Shown here one piece after another: positions 5,214-6,303 of a DNA stretch of 6,303 bases. Source of the DNA: Synechococcus sp. PL34863bin_39. Lineage in GTDB: Bacteria > Cyanobacteriota > Cyanobacteriia > PCC-6307 > Cyanobiaceae. The notes under the pieces are model-generated. The model saw only the letters and a program-made list of their open reading frames with translations. It was not told the origin of the DNA and searched no databases. Where the stretch lies: contig WTHL01000073.1 of the NCBI GenBank assembly GCA_011523155.1, positions 1 to 6,303 of the forward strand, read 5' to 3'. How positions within the stretch are numbered: position 1 is the first letter of the stretch; every line of letters starts with the position of its first letter. A program made the position numbers and the translations under genes.

Positions 5214-5363
5214 TCAACCGATCGGGGCTGGCGCCAGCATGTCACCCGGCAGCCAGATGCGAGCGCTCACCGCGACAAGCGCGAGCGCAAACAGCAGAAC
5301 AATCATTGCGGGCAGAAGAGTGGAGCGAAAGAACTGCAAGTTCCCTGAGCTGTGGCCTCCCAT
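5214..5363 (-). CDS. Small single-helix membrane protein downstream of the symporter
   Basis: This is a 49-residue reading frame with ATG at 5363 and TGA at 5214-5216. A polar head (MGGHSSGNLQFFRS) precedes one hydrophobic helix, TLLPAMIVLLFALALVAVSA (about residues 15-34), then RIWLPGDMLAPAPIG. The positive residue before and Arg after the helix give no clear topology. It begins 12 nt after the symporter stop, with an AGG in the symporter's last codons as a weak ribosome binding site, so it is probably cotranscribed. Without it the 196-nt gap between symporter and HEAT gene would be unexplained. I do not recognise the family. An accessory or stabilising subunit for the transporter is possible by position, but not shown. 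Confidence 0.62.
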   Translation of the reverse strand: MGGHSSGNLQFFRSTLLPAMIVLLFALALVAVSARIWLPGDMLAPAPIG

Positions 5364-5375
5364 TCTGAGGCCTGC

Positions 5376-6303
5376 TCAGCCCGGCCGGAGCCGAAGGCCG
5401 TAGGAGCGAAGCAGGGGGAGGCCGAAGACCACCGTGACCGTGAGCCCGACCCAACCGATCACAGGCTGATGCAGCAGGAAGGCGCCGGATCCAAGCAGAG
5501 CACCAAACAGAACTGCGCTGCTGTACACGAAACGGCGGATCAGCTCGCCCAGTGAGTCCACAACCTCAACCCCGAAGCGCTGTCGCCAGCGTCGCCACCC
5601 CGGCCCCGGAGGCTGAACCTGACGCACGAAGCGCTCGAGCACCTCCGCCGATTCAGGAGGCGTCAGCACCATCACCACGATCCAGACCGCTGCCGTGATG
5701 GCCGTGGTGACGGTCAGGCGCACCCCGTAATCAGGAATGACCAGCCAGGGCACCACGGAGGTGCAAAGGCCAACGACGAAGCCGCACACCATGGCAGCCA
5801 GTTCAGCAGCCGCATTGATCCGCCACCAGAACCATCGCAACACCAGAACCACACCAGGCCCTGTGCCGATGGCGATGACCAGCCGGAAAACAGTGCCGAT
5901 GCTGTCGCTGATCAAGGCAGTGATCACGCCGAGCAGCAACAGGACGACACTCGTCAGCTGGCCCGCAACCAGCAGTTCCGACCGGCTGGCCTGGGGGCGC
6001 AGAAAACGCTGATAGAGGTCGTGGGTCAGGTAGCTGGCTCCCCAGTTGACCGCGGTGCTCACCGTGCTCATGAACGCTGCCACCAGCGACACCACCACGA
6101 GGCCGAGGACAACCGGAGGCAGGAAGCGAACCGCCAAGGCTGGATAACTGAGCTCCCAGTCCGCCTGGGCGGGAAGCAGCACCAGAGCAGCCAGGGCGAC
6201 CACCACCCACAGCCAGCTGCGCAACAGATAATTCACCACAAGAAAGACCCAACCTGCGAGTTGGGCCTGGCGCTCATCCCGGGTGGCCAGCATGCGTTGG
6301 ATG
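5376..6303 (-). CDS. Sodium:solute symporter (SSS family), C-terminal part
   Basis: SSS transporters use the sodium gradient to import a solute across the inner membrane. The frame stays open to the right edge (residues I-Q-R before the Met at 6293), so the N-terminal transmembrane helices are outside and that Met is not the start. Numbering from it, about eight hydrophobic helices are seen (14-40, 61-80, 109-128, 133-152, 162-182, 191-210, 257-275, 278-296). The signature is FMSTVSTAVNWGASYLTHDLYQRF (split here: FMSTVSTAVNWG at 74-85, ASYLTHDLYQRF at 86-97), a conserved core helix with Ser/Thr of the type that forms the Na2 sodium site. FWWRINAAAELAAM (155-168) is typical of the subgroup. 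A soluble stretch of about 45 residues (211-255) lies between the last helices. The substrate cannot be named from this part. Confidence 0.88.
   Translation of the reverse strand, partial: IQRMLATRDERQAQLAGWVFLVVNYLLRSWLWVVVALAALVLLPAQADWELSYPALAVRFLPPVVLGLVVVSLVAAFMSTVSTAVNWGASYLTHDLYQRFLRPQASRSELLVAGQLTSVVLLLLGVITALISDSIGTVFRLVIAIGTGPGVVLVLRWFWWRINAAAELAAMVCGFVVGLCTSVVPWLVIPDYGVRLTVTTAITAAVWIVVMVLTPPESAEVLERFVRQVQPPGPGWRRWRQRFGVEVVDSLGELIRRFVYSSAVLFGALLGSGAFLLHQPVIGWVGLTVTVVFGLPLLRSYGLRLRPG

Noticed and set aside
5180..5245. Extension of the HEAT protein to a GTG at 5245
   Set aside because: It would overlap the 49-residue gene, and the extra residues do not look like the family N-terminus.
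5242..5454. Minus-strand 70-residue Arg/Pro/His-rich frame
   Set aside because: It overlaps the symporter end and the small membrane gene in another frame and has shadow-type composition.
1..6303. CRISPR arrays, tRNA or rRNA genes, insertion sequences, phage or defence genes
   Set aside because: No direct repeats with spacers, cloverleaf-like stretches, transposase motifs or terminal repeats were seen on reading both strands.

Overview
This window looks like a gene-dense, GC-rich piece of a unicellular picocyanobacterium of the marine Synechococcus / Cyanobium type. The basis is gene content: a Ycf35 (DUF1257) protein, a DUF2997 protein, a DUF3143 protein, a cyanobacterial-style ferredoxin and aldo/keto reductase pair, and the packed, overlapping gene ends. 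I see no rRNA, tRNA, CRISPR array, insertion sequence or phage gene. Placement to genus is from family recall, not a search.

Left part (1-1289). The 3' end of bioD (dethiobiotin synthetase) runs in on the + strand and overlaps by 4 nt (ATGA) a small one-helix membrane protein gene at 322-477. Five bases later the opposite strand ends with a DUF3143 gene. This overlaps the 3' end of a membrane-anchored J-domain (DnaJ-like) gene on the same strand. The J gene and rsmG are divergent across a short gap of about 60 nt.

Middle (1290-4275). rsmG (16S rRNA m7G527 methyltransferase) runs on the + strand and stops one base before the stop of a minus-strand gene. That gene is the last of a tight four-gene minus-strand operon. 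In transcription order it encodes a DUF2997 protein, Ycf35, a [4Fe-4S] ferredoxin and an aldo/keto reductase. Two of its three junctions are TGATG stop/start overlaps and the third is 17 nt. The reductase carries a C-terminal region shaped like the ferredoxin-like module of the COG1453 aldo/keto reductases, but without its cluster cysteines, while a separate ferredoxin is encoded immediately upstream. This is the best candidate here for an uncharacterised redox system.

Right part (4276-6303). A 94-nt intergenic region with two inverted repeats separates the operon from another minus-strand run: a sodium:solute symporter (cut by the window edge), a 49-residue membrane protein, and a HEAT-repeat protein. 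The HEAT protein resembles, from memory, the cyanobacterial IscA-interacting HEAT protein (IaiH), which could tie it to the Fe-S theme of its neighbours; that link is inference. Nearly every base is coding, so transcription probably depends on the 94-nt gap, the J/rsmG divergent gap and promoters outside the window.
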